A stretch of 64,000 nucleotides of DNA from Verrucomicrobiota bacterium. GTDB taxonomy: Bacteria; Verrucomicrobiota; Verrucomicrobiia; Chthoniobacterales; Terrimicrobiaceae. The DNA is taken from NCBI GenBank assembly GCA_017305195.1, contig JAFKMU010000039.1, positions 1 to 64,000 of the forward strand, written 5' to 3'. How positions within the stretch are numbered: the stretch's first letter is position 1; each line of letters starts with the position of its first letter. The position numbers and the translations under genes are program-made. The notes beneath the pieces were generated by a model. That model was given only the letters and a program-made list of their open reading frames with translations, was not told where the DNA came from and made no database searches. Positions 51,598 through 59,632 of the stretch are shown here, piece by piece.

Positions 51598-53148
51598 ATG
51601 CATCGAACCAACCTGATGGATGTCCCCGAGGAACAAAGCCTCTTCTTCTCCACCCCCCAACGCCCGGAAGGGCGGGACACCCCAGGGATGGTGAAAAATT
51701 TTGTGCTGGATACCAACGTGCTGCTGCACGATCCGCACAGTCTGAACCGCTTCGAGAACAACCATGTGTTCATCCCGGTCGAGGTGCTGTCCGAACTCGA
51801 CCGGTTCAAGAATGAGCAATCCGAACGCGGCGCCAACGCCCGCACGGTCCACCGGTTCCTGAACCAGATCTTTGGCCAGAATGCCAAGAGCGTGATCAAG
51901 GGCGCGCCCACGGCGGGCGGCGGATCAGTCTGCATCCTGGTGAATGACGCACTCGATGCGGCCAAGCTCACACCCGCGATGAAGCGGTTTCTCCGGATCT
52001 TCCCGGACCAGGAGCGGATGGACCACCGCATCATCGGAGCGTGCCTCGCCCTGCAGGAGCGGGAAAAAGCGCCGACCATCCTGGTCACAAAGGATCTCAA
52101 CATGCAGCTCAAGGGCCTCGCCATCGGCCTGACCTGCCAGGATTACCTGAATGACAAGGTGGCGGTGAAGGATGCGGAGGGCTACGACATGCGCTCGATC
52201 CTCATCGAGTCGCACGAGCTGCAGCGCTTTGGCAGCGCCCGCGAGATTCATCTGGAGGCCGCACGCACCGGCCCGATGGAGATCAATGAATACGTGCTCC
52301 TGAAAGCCTCGGACGAGAAGCTGCTCCCGGCCCGCCACATCGGAGAAGGAAACTTCATCCGACTGAACATCCCACACAGCCTGCAAATGCCGCGCGGCAT
52401 CGAATTGCGCCCGGCGAATCCCGGTCAGCAGTGCTTCCTCGACGCCCTGCTCGATCCCGAGATTTCCCTCATCACCTGCTACGGCCAGGCCGGAACAGGC
52501 AAAACGCTCATGGCCGTGGCGGCGGGTTTGTACCTCACCGGCCTGCATACCTTCAGCGGCATGACGGTGAGCCGCCCGGTGGTGGCGATGGGCGACACGC
52601 TGGGCTTCCTGCCCGGCACGCTCAACGAGAAGATGCACCCGTGGCTCCAGTCGATTTACGACGCCTTTGAGGTACTGCTGCCGCTGAACCCGCCTAAGAC
52701 CAAGGAGAACTCCAAACCCTCCTCCGACCGCAAGAAACAGCAGCAGCACCATCAGCAGGCGCAACCCGTGCAAACAGTACCCGGCGCGCCGAACGGCCAG
52801 CATCCCATCGTGAAGCCCTACGAACAGCTCATGGCTCGCGGTCTGCTGGAGATCGAAGCGCTCTGCTACATCCGCGGACGCTCGATTCCGGATCGATTCT
52901 TCGTCCTGGATGAAGCCCAGCAGCTCACACCGCTCGAGGCGAAGACAGTCGTCACCCGCATGTCCAAAGGCTCCAAGCTCGTGATGGTCGGCGACCCCGC
53001 CCAGATCGACAATCCCTACGTGGACAGCCGATCGAACGGACTCGTCTATACCCGCAACCGCCTCCGCGGCCAGCGCATCACGGCGCACATCTCCCTCTCC
53101 AAGGGCGAACGCAGCCCGCTCGCCGAGATGGGCGCAAACATGATGTAG
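51598..53148 (+). CDS. PIN-PhoH2-type RNA nuclease/helicase
   Basis: About 516 residues. An N-terminal PIN nuclease domain begins at VLDTNVLLHDPHSLNRF (conserved Asp). The C-terminal PhoH P-loop domain has Walker A GQAGTGKTLMAVAAG, Walker B FFVLDEAQQLTPLEAK and MVGDPAQIDNPYVD. PhoH2 proteins couple RNA cleavage to unwinding. The Gln/His-rich stretch (KKQQQHHQQAQPVQ) sits in a loop between motifs. The start may be ATG 51598 or ATG 51688; the latter begins directly before the PIN domain. Confidence 0.9.
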   Translation: MHRTNLMDVPEEQSLFFSTPQRPEGRDTPGMVKNFVLDTNVLLHDPHSLNRFENNHVFIPVEVLSELDRFKNEQSERGANARTVHRFLNQIFGQNAKSVIKGAPTAGGGSVCILVNDALDAAKLTPAMKRFLRIFPDQERMDHRIIGACLALQEREKAPTILVTKDLNMQLKGLAIGLTCQDYLNDKVAVKDAEGYDMRSILIESHELQRFGSAREIHLEAARTGPMEINEYVLLKASDEKLLPARHIGEGNFIRLNIPHSLQMPRGIELRPANPGQQCFLDALLDPEISLITCYGQAGTGKTLMAVAAGLYLTGLHTFSGMTVSRPVVAMGDTLGFLPGTLNEKMHPWLQSIYDAFEVLLPLNPPKTKENSKPSSDRKKQQQHHQQAQPVQTVPGAPNGQHPIVKPYEQLMARGLLEIEALCYIRGRSIPDRFFVLDEAQQLTPLEAKTVVTRMSKGSKLVMVGDPAQIDNPYVDSRSNGLVYTRNRLRGQRITAHISLSKGERSPLAEMGANMM

Positions 53149-53156
53149 TTTCCCTG

Positions 53157-53193
53157 GGGCCGGGATGCCTCCGGGCGTTCCGGCCCTTTTTTT
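53157..53193 (+). terminator. Intrinsic terminator of the PIN-PhoH gene
   Basis: GGGCCGG ... CCGGCCC stem with internal GC pairs, then seven T, starting eight bases after the stop. On the other strand it ends just before the convergent ABC exporter stop. Confidence 0.9.
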
Positions 53194-53196
53194 ACC

Positions 53197-54972
53197 CTAA
53201 GCCGCGACCGCGTCCTGTCGCGCGAACTGGAGCTTGTGGAGGTGGTGATACAGGCCACCCTTTTTGAGCAGTTCGTCGTGACGCCCCTGCTCCTCGATGC
53301 GGCCCGCCTTCAGCACGAGAATGCGACTGGCGTTGACGATGGTCGAGAGCCGGTGCGCGATGACGATCGACGTGCGCTTTTCCATCAGGCGCTCCAGAGC
53401 CTCCTGCACCAGTCGCTCGGATTCCGTGTCGAGAGCCGAGGTGGCCTCGTCGAGGATGAGGATTTTGGGGTTCTTCAGGATCACCCGGGCGATGGCCAGG
53501 CGCTGCCTTTGGCCGCCCGAGAGTTGCATACCGCGCTCACCCAGCATGGCCTCGTAGCCCCGGGGATTGTCGACGATGAACTCGTGCGCGTTCGCCGCTT
53601 TGGCCGCCTCATACATTTCCTCATCCGTCGCCTCCGGGCGGCCGTAGCGGATGTTTTCCGCGATGGTGCCGGAAAAAAGGATGTTGTCCTGCATGACAAT
53701 GCCGATCTGGCGGCGAAGCGACTGGACGTTGTAGTCGCGAATGTCGAGATCATCGAGGAGGATGCGCCCGGCCGTGGGGTCGTAAAACCTCGCCAGCAGC
53801 GTGATGACAGTCGTCTTGCCTGATCCGCTCGGGCCGACCAGCGCGATGGTCTCGCCGGGATTCGCCCGGAAGGAGAGGTCATGCAGCGTGGTGTGCTGAG
53901 GGCGATAGGCGAAGGAGACGTGATCGAAGGTGATGCTGCCGTCGAGCTTGGGCAACTGAGGAAGCTTCTCGTTCTCCGGGATGTGCGGCTTGGTATCGAG
54001 AAGGGCGAAGATTTTCTCCAGGGCGGTGGCCGCCTGCTGGACGATGGCATTGGAATCCACCACGCGGATGATCGGCGTGTAAAGCAAGCCGAGGTAAAAG
54101 AGGAAGGCGGTGAGCTGGCCGATGGTGAGCTCGCCCTTGCCGTTCATCACCAGCCAGGAGCCGTAGCCCAGGACGATGAAGACTCCGATGCCGGTCAGGA
54201 AATCCGCCCCGACGCTGAGGAGCGAGTTGCGCCAGACGACGCGACTGTAGTTCACATAATCCGCCTCGATGCGCTGGCGGAAGCTCTCGATCTCCGTCCC
54301 CTCCGTGGCAAAGGCGCGGACGAGCCGGGTGCTGGCGATGCGCTCGTGGAGGAAGCTCATCACACGGTCCCAGTTGCGCCGGTGCGTGCGGCTTTCCACC
54401 CGCAGGCGGCGGCGATGCCAGAGGTAATTCATCACGAAGAGCGGGAGCAGCGTGTAGGTGACCACGGCGAGCGGCCAGTGAGCGTTGGCCAGCACGATGA
54501 GGACGCCGATGATCGTGATGATGTCGCCGATGAAATTCACCGACGCGCCAGTCACGAGGCTGTGAATCGCCGCCGTGTCTCCGCTGATACGGTGGACGAT
54601 CTTTCCCGTGTGGCGGGAATCGTAGAACCGGAGCGAGAGGCTTTGCAGATGCCGAAACAGGTCCACCCGCAAATCGCAGGTAATCCTCATCCCGGTCTGC
54701 TGCGTGTAGTAGTTGCGGCTGAGGATGCTGATGCTGCGTCCGAGGACGGAGAGGAGGAAAAACCCGAGCGGCCACATCACGGTGGCCCACGGCTGAACCT
54801 TTGCCGCCTCGTCGACGATGCGCCCGATCAGCCAGGGGCGAACGAGGTCAAAACCCGCCGCGATCAGCAGCAGGAAAAAGATAACGATCAATCTTCTCCA
54901 GTACACGCAAAGGTACGGGAGAAACCTCTTGATGGTGGGCCAAATTTCAGCCCTGCGCCGCGAAGCTGGCAT
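53197..54972 (-). CDS. ABC exporter, MsbA-like (fused permease-ATPase)
   Basis: A 591-residue homodimeric exporter. The N-terminal half has six transmembrane helices (IVIFFLLLIAAGFDLVRPWL and following). The C-terminal ATPase has Walker A VGPSGSGKTT, signature LSGGQRQRLAIAR, Walker B ILILDEATSALD and the switch His IVIAHRLSTI. It could flip lipid A-core (MsbA role), which fits the KDO/heptose genes 100 bases upstream in the same direction. Drug or lipid export is the alternative. ATG start MPASRRRAEIWPTIKRFLPYL. Confidence 0.88.
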   Translation of the reverse strand: MPASRRRAEIWPTIKRFLPYLCVYWRRLIVIFFLLLIAAGFDLVRPWLIGRIVDEAAKVQPWATVMWPLGFFLLSVLGRSISILSRNYYTQQTGMRITCDLRVDLFRHLQSLSLRFYDSRHTGKIVHRISGDTAAIHSLVTGASVNFIGDIITIIGVLIVLANAHWPLAVVTYTLLPLFVMNYLWHRRRLRVESRTHRRNWDRVMSFLHERIASTRLVRAFATEGTEIESFRQRIEADYVNYSRVVWRNSLLSVGADFLTGIGVFIVLGYGSWLVMNGKGELTIGQLTAFLFYLGLLYTPIIRVVDSNAIVQQAATALEKIFALLDTKPHIPENEKLPQLPKLDGSITFDHVSFAYRPQHTTLHDLSFRANPGETIALVGPSGSGKTTVITLLARFYDPTAGRILLDDLDIRDYNVQSLRRQIGIVMQDNILFSGTIAENIRYGRPEATDEEMYEAAKAANAHEFIVDNPRGYEAMLGERGMQLSGGQRQRLAIARVILKNPKILILDEATSALDTESERLVQEALERLMEKRTSIVIAHRLSTIVNASRILVLKAGRIEEQGRHDELLKKGGLYHHLHKLQFARQDAVAA

Positions 54973-55075
54973 GGAAAAACGTCAGTTCCCCGTTTGGAAC
55001 AACTTGCCTTTCGCTGCAAGAAGATTCCCAGGGAAACATTAACTTCGTCTCACGCCAGAGGGCGATTTCGTCGTC

Positions 55076-55816
55076 CTAACGTTTTTTCCCGCGCAGGATC
55101 TTCTCCGCGCGCTCGACGTCCTCGGGCGTATCAACCCCGACGCCATGCTCCTTGGCGATGATGACCCCGATCGACGCGCCGTTTTCCAAGACACGCAGCT
55201 GCTCGAGCTTCTCGGATTGCTCCAGCGGCGTCGGCTTCCAGGCCACGAACTTCGCGAGAAAGGCGCGGCGGTATCCGTAGATTCCGACGTGCCAGAAATA
55301 CTTCGCCGTCCCGGTCTGATCGCGGTCAAAGGGAATGAGGCTGCGGGAGAAATACAAGGCGCGGCCGTCCTTCGTGGTCACGACCTTGACGTTATTGGGA
55401 TTCGCTGCGGAGACGAAATCGGCGAAGGGAACCGCCGCCGTCACCATGTCGAGCTTGCGGTCGTCCTCCAGCCGCGCGGCCAGCTTGTCGATGAGCCGCG
55501 GGTCGATGGCGGGTTCGTCGCCCTGCACGTTGATGATGTTGGTCACGCCAGTGAGCTTGCGGGCCACCTCGGCGACGCGGTCGGTGCCGCTGGGGTGCTT
55601 GGGCGAAGTCACCGCCACCTCGGCGCCAAACTCAAAGGCGGCCTCGGCAATGCGCATGTCGTCCGTGGCGACGATCACCTGCGAAACGCTTTTCGCCTTG
55701 AGGCAGCGCTCCCAGCAGTGCTGGAGCAGCGGCTTGCCCAGGATGGGGAAAAGCGGCTTGCCGGGGAAGCGGGTGGAGGCCCAGCGGGCCGGAATGATGA
55801 CGGCGGTCTTGCTCAT
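55076..55816 (-). CDS. kdsB: CMP-KDO synthetase KdsB
   Basis: 3-deoxy-manno-octulosonate cytidylyltransferase; activates KDO for lipid A-core synthesis. It is 246 residues from ATG 55816. The nucleotide-binding start is VIIPARWASTRFPGKPL, then VIVATDDMRIAEAA, TSPKHPSGTDRVAEVA, NVQGDEPAIDP and KYFWHVGIYGYRRAFL. The ATG overlaps the stop of the GmhB-like gene (ATGA). Confidence 0.95.
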   Translation of the reverse strand: MSKTAVIIPARWASTRFPGKPLFPILGKPLLQHCWERCLKAKSVSQVIVATDDMRIAEAAFEFGAEVAVTSPKHPSGTDRVAEVARKLTGVTNIINVQGDEPAIDPRLIDKLAARLEDDRKLDMVTAAVPFADFVSAANPNNVKVVTTKDGRALYFSRSLIPFDRDQTGTAKYFWHVGIYGYRRAFLAKFVAWKPTPLEQSEKLEQLRVLENGASIGVIIAKEHGVGVDTPEDVERAEKILRGKKR

Positions 55817-56340
55817 GAATGGGAAAGGATGATCTGGATGGCGGCGGCGGCATCGTCGACGACGAAATCCGGAGAGGCGCTGGCCTCGCCCTTCGCCCCG
55901 TAGCCGGTGCGGACGAGGATGGTGCGGCAACCGGCATTCTGCCCGCACTGGATGTCGATGGGCTTGTCGCCGACGAACCAGGATTTGCGGGTGTCGATGC
56001 CATGATCGCGCACGGCCTCCTCGATCATGCCGATGCCGGGCTTGCGGCGGGGTGTCGGATTGGTCGGGAGGTCGGGGCAGCAGTACGCGCCGTCGATGCC
56101 CCCGCCGATCTGGCGATAAAGCTCCTGGTTCACCGCCTCGAAGTCGTCCATCGTGAAGTACCCGCGGCCGATGCCGCTCTGGTTCGTGATGATGACGGCG
56201 GCCCAGCCGGCGTCCTTGAGCTGCTTGAGCCCCTCCTTCACGCCCTTGATGGCGCGCACGCGGGTGGGACAATCACAATGGTCCTCCTCTTCCATGAGGG
56301 TGCCATCGCGGTCGAAAAATACCGCTTTGCGATCAGACAT
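55813..56340 (-). CDS. gmhB: Heptose-1,7-bisphosphate phosphatase-like HAD hydrolase
   Basis: A 175-residue HAD-IIIA phosphatase, expected to remove the 7-phosphate from heptose-1,7-bisphosphate between HldA and the adenylyltransferase step. Motif I FFDRDGTLME (nucleophile Asp), motif II VIITNQSGIGRG, motif III RRKPG, motif IV FVGDKPIDIQCG. The zinc loop of E. coli GmhB (C-x-H ... C-x-C) is not complete; only YCCPDLP remains, so a loop-less subtype. It overlaps hldA by eight bases and kdsB by four. Confidence 0.85.
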   Translation of the reverse strand: MSDRKAVFFDRDGTLMEEEDHCDCPTRVRAIKGVKEGLKQLKDAGWAAVIITNQSGIGRGYFTMDDFEAVNQELYRQIGGGIDGAYCCPDLPTNPTPRRKPGIGMIEEAVRDHGIDTRKSWFVGDKPIDIQCGQNAGCRTILVRTGYGAKGEASASPDFVVDDAAAAIQIILSHS

Positions 56341-57340
56341 CGTCTTTCTCCAGACTGGCGAGGAGCTCCTCCACCGTGAGAGTGGCGGTACCGAGCTTGC
56401 CCACGACCACGCCGGAAGCGTGGTTTGAAATCTCCGCGGCTTCCTGGAGGGTGGCCCCGGCGGAGAGAGCGAGGGTGAAAAGCGCGATGGCGGTATCTCC
56501 TGCGCCCGAAACGTCGAAGACCTCCTGCGCCCGCGTCGGCGTGTGATAGGGCGGCGAAGAACGATCAAAAAGCATCATGCCGTGCTCGCCCAAGGTGATG
56601 AGCAGCGAAGGCACTGCAAGCCTCTCCAGCAGGATCTGCCCGACCTCGAGAAGCGCCTCGTCCTTCAGAGGCTCATCCGCCGCACCGGTATCGCTGCGTC
56701 CCGCCATGGCGAAGGCCTCGGAGCGGTTGGGTTTGATGGTGGTGACGCCGCGCCACTGGAGCGGGTTGCCCGGGTTGGGATCGGCCGTAATGACCTTCCC
56801 GGCGGCCGAGGCGGCCGCGCTCACGCGGTCGACGAGTTCCTGGGTGAGGAAGCCCTTGTTGTAGTCCTCAAAAATGATCGCATCCACCTCGGGGAGGAGA
56901 GTCGATATCCTTTCGGCGGCGAGTTCCACCACCTCTGCGGGGAGAGCCCCCTTCTTCTCGCGGTCGACCCGGACGACCTGCTGCTGGCGCGCAATGATCC
57001 GCGTCTTCACAATCGTCTCGAAATGCTCCGCCTCGATAATCCCTCCAGTTGCAATCCCTTCCTCACGAAGAAGATCCGCCAGTCGCCGGGCATGAGAATC
57101 CTGGCCGACCAGGCCGGAAATATGCACCGTGGCGCAAAATGCGCGCAGATTGCGAGCCACGTTGGCCGCCCCGCCGGGGTAGCTGGACTCGCGCTGCACC
57201 TCCACCACGGGAACGGGAGCCTCGGGCGAGATACGGGAGACTTTACCCCAGACAAACTCGTCGAGCATGACATCCCCGACAACCAGCAACCGCCGCTTGC
57301 GCGCTTGCTCAAGAAGATGTTGTATTCTATCTAGATTCAT
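56333..57340 (-). CDS. hldA: D-glycero-D-manno-heptose 7-phosphate kinase (HldA/RfaE1)
   Basis: A 335-residue PfkB-family kinase that makes heptose-1,7-bisphosphate for the LPS inner core. Conserved parts: LLVVGDVMLDEFVWGKVSRISPEAP, YPGGAANVARNLRAF, PNRSEAFAMA and the catalytic FDVSGAGDTAIALFTLAL. Only the kinase domain; the adenylyltransferase domain of E. coli HldE is absent. First gene of the hldA-gmhB-kdsB run. The GmhB partner directly behind supports the assignment. Confidence 0.93.
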   Translation of the reverse strand: MNLDRIQHLLEQARKRRLLVVGDVMLDEFVWGKVSRISPEAPVPVVEVQRESSYPGGAANVARNLRAFCATVHISGLVGQDSHARRLADLLREEGIATGGIIEAEHFETIVKTRIIARQQQVVRVDREKKGALPAEVVELAAERISTLLPEVDAIIFEDYNKGFLTQELVDRVSAAASAAGKVITADPNPGNPLQWRGVTTIKPNRSEAFAMAGRSDTGAADEPLKDEALLEVGQILLERLAVPSLLITLGEHGMMLFDRSSPPYHTPTRAQEVFDVSGAGDTAIALFTLALSAGATLQEAAEISNHASGVVVGKLGTATLTVEELLASLEKDDV

Positions 57341-57397
57341 CTAATGATGCGCGCGCTTTTAACGGGCAACGGCCCATCCGCGAAGCTTATTTTTCCC

Positions 57398-58195
57398 ATG
57401 CTGCCTCGTCTGATCACCACCGCCCTCTGCGGATTCGCCGTGGCCAACGCAGTCGCCGAGCAACCGCCGGCCACAATCGACCTGTCAAAATTCCCGGCCG
57501 CCGCCGTGGAAGACGTGGTCGTTCCGGTCCCCAGCGAAATCTTCATCGTCCTCGATAAGCTCGGAACTCCGAACTGGAAAGGGGAACTCCGCGACCACCT
57601 CGGTACGAATACCGGAAATCGCGCCCAGATCGCCCTCCTCCTCGGCACGGTCATCGCCGACGGCTTCATCGCCGTGGAAGCGGAGGATTCCGAGAAAGTG
57701 AAGCAGATCGGCCAGGAGGTCCTCGTGCTCGCCGACGGCATCAACGTCCGCAAGGCCGTGATCGCCCGCAGCAAGAGCATCACCGACAAGGCGGAGGCCA
57801 AGGATTGGCGCGCGGTGCGCTCCGAACTCGACGGCGCTCTCCAGGATGTCCGCGGCGCGATGCAGGAACTCGGCGACGACGAACTCGCCCAGCTCGTGAG
57901 CCTCGGCGGCTGGATTCGCGGCACCCAGGTGCTGACCTCCATCGTCGGCCAGAATTACAGCCCGGCCGGAGCGGAACTGCTCAACCAGCCGGAATTGCTC
58001 AACTATTTCGCCCGCCGCATCGACGAGATGCGCAGCCGGAACCTCAAGAAGGAGGAACTCGTGGTCAAGGTGCGCAAGCTCCTGCGCGACATCAAGCCGA
58101 TCATCGGCAAGGACACGATCACCGTGGAGAACGTGCAAAAGGTCAACAAGCTGACCACCGACACGGTCACCGCCATCACCTCGGAGGATCAATGA
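57398..58195 (+). CDS. Secreted protein of unknown function, all-helical
   Basis: About 265 residues from ATG 57398 (signal peptide LPRLITTALCGFAVANAVAE); an ATG at 57344 would add 18 residues. The body is helical and Leu/Glu/Lys-rich: EIFIVLDKLGTPNWKGELRDHL, ALLLGTVIADGFIAVEAEDSEKV and KKEELVVKVRKLLRDIKPII. I do not recognise the family. It is ATGA-coupled to another unknown secreted protein and then phoH, so it likely belongs to the envelope but is co-expressed with phoH-pgpH-ybeY. Confidence 0.65.
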   Translation: MLPRLITTALCGFAVANAVAEQPPATIDLSKFPAAAVEDVVVPVPSEIFIVLDKLGTPNWKGELRDHLGTNTGNRAQIALLLGTVIADGFIAVEAEDSEKVKQIGQEVLVLADGINVRKAVIARSKSITDKAEAKDWRAVRSELDGALQDVRGAMQELGDDELAQLVSLGGWIRGTQVLTSIVGQNYSPAGAELLNQPELLNYFARRIDEMRSRNLKKEELVVKVRKLLRDIKPIIGKDTITVENVQKVNKLTTDTVTAITSEDQ

Positions 58196-58638
58196 ACCGG
58201 CGATTCCTTTCCCTTTCTCCCGTGCGCGTGCTCGTCGCACTGGCCGTCCTTTGCCTGACGCCGCTGTACGCCACTGTCGACGACGCCCTTTCGTTTGCCC
58301 ACGAGTGTGCGGTGCCCTACGTGAAGCAGGGCTTCACCATCCGTGAGGATGCCTGGGGCGGCGATCTCGGCGTGAAGGACCAGAAGGCCGTCACGGCACA
58401 GCTCTTCAAAGGCAACGAATATTGGTTTTGCATGGCCACGGACGTCAAAGGCGCCGTGATCAATGTCCACATCTACGACTCCCAGGGACGTCTCGCCGAG
58501 TCCGAGGCCTGGCAGAAGGGCCGCTTCGCCGCCGCCAAGGTGGTGCCGAGAGCGACCGGCACCTACTACGCCATCGTGACCATCGAGAAGTCCCCGCAAG
58601 AGCGCACGCATTGGGCGCTCGTCTATGGCTACCGATAA
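58192..58638 (+). CDS. Small secreted protein of unknown function
   Basis: A 148-residue exported protein from ATG 58192 with a signal peptide (VRVLVALAVLCLTPLYA). The rest, EYWFCMATDVKGAVINVHIYDSQG and GTYYAIVTIEKSPQERTHWALVYGYR, is a compact beta-type domain. Its pattern recalls adhesin-like jelly-roll repeats that end in an aromatic. No known family. ATGA overlap with the upstream unknown gene and 14-base overlap with phoH. Confidence 0.65.
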   Translation: MNRRFLSLSPVRVLVALAVLCLTPLYATVDDALSFAHECAVPYVKQGFTIREDAWGGDLGVKDQKAVTAQLFKGNEYWFCMATDVKGAVINVHIYDSQGRLAESEAWQKGRFAAAKVVPRATGTYYAIVTIEKSPQERTHWALVYGYR

Positions 58639-59614
58639 CCAGGAAACGCTCACGCTCGAGTTTGAAAATGCCCGGGCGCTGCAGAGTCTCTACGGAGGCG
58701 ACGACAAGCTGCTCCGTGATTTGGAAACAGCTCTGGGTGTGAAAGTTACGACGCGCGACGGCTGGTTGCGCGTTGAAGGTCCGGCTGATGGCGTCAGCCG
58801 GGCGCGCAAGGTTTTTGACCAGCTCGACGACGCCCGTCGGCGCGGCGTGACCATCAAGCGCCATGAATTTCAGTACGCCCTGCGCGCCTCCGCCCAGGAG
58901 GGCAAGGATGGCCTCGGCCACCTGATCGACCTCAAGATCCAGGTTTCGCCCAAGAAAGCCCCTGTGGTGCCCAAGACGGCGGGCCAGCAGGCCTACCTGC
59001 GCGCCATCCTGAGCCACGACATCACCTTTGGCGTGGGTCCGGCCGGCACGGGCAAGACCTACCTCGCCGTGGCCATGGCTGTGGCGGCGCTCAAGCAGGA
59101 AAAAGTCAGCCGTATCATCCTCACCCGCCCGGCGGTGGAGGCAGGCGAGGCGCTGGGCTTCCTCCCCGGCGACCTGCAAGAGAAGATTCTCCCCTACCTG
59201 CGTCCCCTCTATGACGCTCTCCACGACATGCTGGATGTCGAGGAAATCCAGAAGTACATGGACCGAGGCGTGATCGAAATCGCCCCCCTCGCCTACATGC
59301 GCGGCCGCACACTGAGCAATGCGTATGTCATTCTGGATGAGGCACAAAACACAACAACCGAACAGATGTTCATGTTCCTGACCCGCCTCGGTCAGGACTC
59401 GAAATGCGTGGTCACCGGCGACGGCACCCAGATCGATCTCCCGCGCAACAAGCGCAGCGGATTGATCGAGGCCGTCGAGGCCCTGCGGAAGGTCCCGGGC
59501 ATCGGGTTTCATTTCTTCGATGAAACCGACGTCGTCCGGCACCCTCTCGTGCAGGCGATCATCCACGCGTACCGGGATCATCGCGGATTGCAAGAGAGCC
59601 GTTTTCAGGCTTAA
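58625..59614 (+). CDS. PhoH-like ATPase (YbeZ/PhoL type)
   Basis: A 329-residue cytosolic P-loop ATPase. N-terminal NDX region ENARALQSLYGGDDKLLRDL, Walker A VGPAGTGKTYLAVAMAV, ILTRPAVEAGEALGFLPGDL and Walker B VILDEAQNTT with SKCVVTGDGTQIDLP. In most bacteria it is encoded beside ybeY and an HD-domain phosphodiesterase, as here, and functions in ribosome/RNA quality control. No PIN domain, unlike the larger PhoH2 protein at 51.6 kb. Confidence 0.95.
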   Translation: MATDNQETLTLEFENARALQSLYGGDDKLLRDLETALGVKVTTRDGWLRVEGPADGVSRARKVFDQLDDARRRGVTIKRHEFQYALRASAQEGKDGLGHLIDLKIQVSPKKAPVVPKTAGQQAYLRAILSHDITFGVGPAGTGKTYLAVAMAVAALKQEKVSRIILTRPAVEAGEALGFLPGDLQEKILPYLRPLYDALHDMLDVEEIQKYMDRGVIEIAPLAYMRGRTLSNAYVILDEAQNTTTEQMFMFLTRLGQDSKCVVTGDGTQIDLPRNKRSGLIEAVEALRKVPGIGFHFFDETDVVRHPLVQAIIHAYRDHRGLQESRFQA

Positions 59615-59632
59615 TTGCTTCTCTTCATCTCA

